From NCBI GenBank assembly GCA_003202005.1, contig QJJF01000014.1, positions 28,720 through 92,719 on the forward strand: a DNA stretch of 64,000 bases, given 5' to 3'. The translations under genes were made by a program, and so were the position numbers. Below are positions 63,214-64,000 of this stretch, piece after piece. A model generated the notes under the pieces. That model was not told the origin of the DNA, made no database searches, and was given only the letters and a program-made list of their open reading frames with translations. Origin of the DNA: Williamsia faeni (lineage in GTDB: Bacteria > Actinomycetota > Actinomycetes > Mycobacteriales > Mycobacteriaceae). The first letter of the stretch is position 1, and the number at the start of each line of letters is the position of its first letter.

Positions 63214-63251
63214 GCGCGCCCGAAGGGATTTGAATCCCTAACCTCTTGATC
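63214..63251 (-). other. Relic of a tRNA-Arg 3' half (likely old attachment site)
   Basis: Read on the minus strand, the segment runs from a GATC in the anticodon-stem region through GAGGTTAGGG and ATTCAAATCCC to TTCGGGCGCGC. It follows the variable loop, T arm and acceptor strand of actinobacterial tRNA-Arg genes (typically AGGTTAGGGGTTCGAATCCC then TTCGGGCGCGC). The 5' half is absent and the T loop has two substitutions (ATTCAAAT for GTTCGAAT). Integrative elements commonly copy such 3' ends into their att sites. Confidence 0.6.
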
Positions 63252-63294
63252 TCGCCTCCTGCATCCCCTGCCGTCCACCACCATCCATGCGCGA

Positions 63295-63476
63295 CACGTT
63301 GACCTGCGGTTACGGGGATCAGGTGTCCAATATCAACCAACGCCGTCGATAGGTGTCCAACGTCAAGTGTTGAGTAAACGTTGAGCACGTTGACCTGCGG
63401 TTACAGGGTCAGGTGTCCAGTATTAACCAAGACCGTCGACAGGTGTCCAACATCAAAGTGTTGAGTAAGTGTTGGA
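63295..63476. repeat. Two 91-bp direct repeats containing four AGGTGTCCA iterations
   Basis: CACGTTGACCTGCGGTTAC begins copies at 63295 and 63386, each about 91 bases and largely identical. Within them AGGTGTCCA recurs at 63321, 63351, 63411 and 63441, so the core motif repeats with 30-base spacing inside each copy. No gene is supported here. The region may be recombinase arm sites, iterons or eroded insertion-sequence ends. Confidence 0.8.
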
Positions 63477-63640
63477 TCGAGTCCCGTCGAGTAGGCACGG
63501 TTGCCGATATCGTTCTCGGCTATGGGCTGCCTCGATCGACTGGAGCGCGGATACCGAGTGCATCTCCAGCCTATTGCGGACACCACCGCAATTGGCCCAC
63601 ATTCGGCATTGGCCTGACAGCGGTCATCTCCGCTGTCCGC

Positions 63641-64000
63641 TCAGCGGAGCAGGTCCTTCACAACCTTTCCGGTTGCGTTGGTGGGCAATTCGGTGAGGAA
63701 CTCGATCGACCGGGGCACCTTGAAGCCAGCCATGCGCTGGCGGCTCCAGGTGATCAGCTCTGCCTCGGACACAGCCTCGTTCGTCACCACGAAGGCTTTG
63801 CAGACCTCGCCGAGGCGTTCGTCGGGGATCCCGACGACCGCGACCTGTGCAATCGCGGGGTGCTCGAGCAGGAATCCCTCGATTTCGGCGGGGTAGGCGT
63901 TGAAGCCGCCGACGATGAACATGTCCTTCTTGCGGCCGATGATCCGCAGGCGTCCGCCCTCATCGAGGTTTCCGAGGTCGCCGGTGTGCAGCCAGCCGTC
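63641..64000 (-). CDS. Acyl-CoA synthetase (FadD-like), C-terminal part, cut by window edge
   Basis: The last 120 residues of an adenylate-forming enzyme. The visible frame holds the hinge region [25 protein letters not shown] and then [16 protein letters not shown]. It ends with the C-terminal domain including the catalytic lysine in [12 protein letters not shown]. The family activates fatty or other carboxylic acids as acyl-AMP and then acyl-CoA. The N-terminal part lies beyond position 64000. It looks like ordinary chromosome after the island. Confidence 0.92.
   Translation of the reverse strand, partial: DGWLHTGDLGNLDEGGRLRIIGRKKDMFIVGGFNAYPAEIEGFLLEHPAIAQVAVVGIPDERLGEVCKAFVVTNEAVSEAELITWSRQRMAGFKVPRSIEFLTELPTNATGKVVKDLLR

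Noticed and set aside
63295..63476. Repeats near the right end considered as CRISPR
   Set aside because: Only two long copies, with internal motif repetition, and no cas genes nearby.

Overview
The window is high-GC DNA from a mycolic-acid-type actinobacterium (Mycobacteriales). Gordonia or a close relative such as Williamsia or Rhodococcus is my best guess. This rests on gene content and order: pdtaR, polA, rpsA, coaE, a DUF402 gene, uvrB, a universal stress protein and a metallo-beta-lactamase-fold gene keep the M. tuberculosis Rv1626-Rv1637c neighbourhood. An Sdh1-type succinate dehydrogenase with its Rv0250c-like small gene, a maltokinase/trehalose synthase pair, HelD and Lsr2 fit the same group.

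Positions 1-47.8 kb look like ordinary chromosome with insertions. From the left: a DUF1275 membrane protein, an MFS exporter divergent from a GlxA-type AraC regulator, an MBL hydrolase and a DoxX protein with a long repeat-rich tail. A complete fructose PTS follows (ptsI divergent from fruR-fruK-fruA-ptsH). Then come helD, the universal stress gene, uvrB, the DUF402 gene and coaE (with a truncated GrpB-like tail), a serine-hydrolase lipoprotein and rpsA. Next are a methyltransferase, an isocitrate/isopropylmalate-family dehydrogenase, a cytoplasmic BisC/TorA-type molybdoenzyme, a 2H phosphoesterase and mak-treS. A tightly coupled four-gene cassette (type VII secretion-like protein plus small lipoprotein-type proteins) lies at 29.6-32.4 kb. 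It is followed by Sdh1, an ECF42 sigma factor with its DGPF partner, polA, a branched-chain amino acid ABC system (livHMGF with livJ convergent) and pdtaR.

A tRNA-Leu(CAA) gene at 47737-47810 is followed at once by a tyrosine integrase, and from there to about 63.5 kb the sequence is accessory and partly decayed. It holds frameshifted remnants of a BASS-family transporter, an ArsA-type ATPase, a Tn3-type resolvase (with a possible res subsite) and an IS21 IstB helper. Intact cargo includes NhaA and a metal/sulfur-stress-like cluster: an Rv2466c-like DsbA protein, a DUF302 protein, a DUF2892 protein and an MMPL transporter, facing a CsoR/CstR repressor across three G/C-tract palindromes. The rest is an antibiotic-biosynthesis-type monooxygenase, an island-borne Lsr2 and a three-gene operon with one active-looking and one catalytically degenerate tyrosine recombinase. 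The far end carries a relic of a tRNA-Arg 3' end and iterated AGGTGTCCA repeats, before chromosome-like sequence resumes with the end of an acyl-CoA synthetase gene cut by the window edge.

The best candidates for undescribed biology are the EspC/WXG-like and lipoprotein operon (29592-32357), the recombinase pair with its upstream partner and adjacent repeat region (60344-63476), and the three-operator CstR-like regulon (54314-58282). All functional calls come from reading the sequence; no database search was run.
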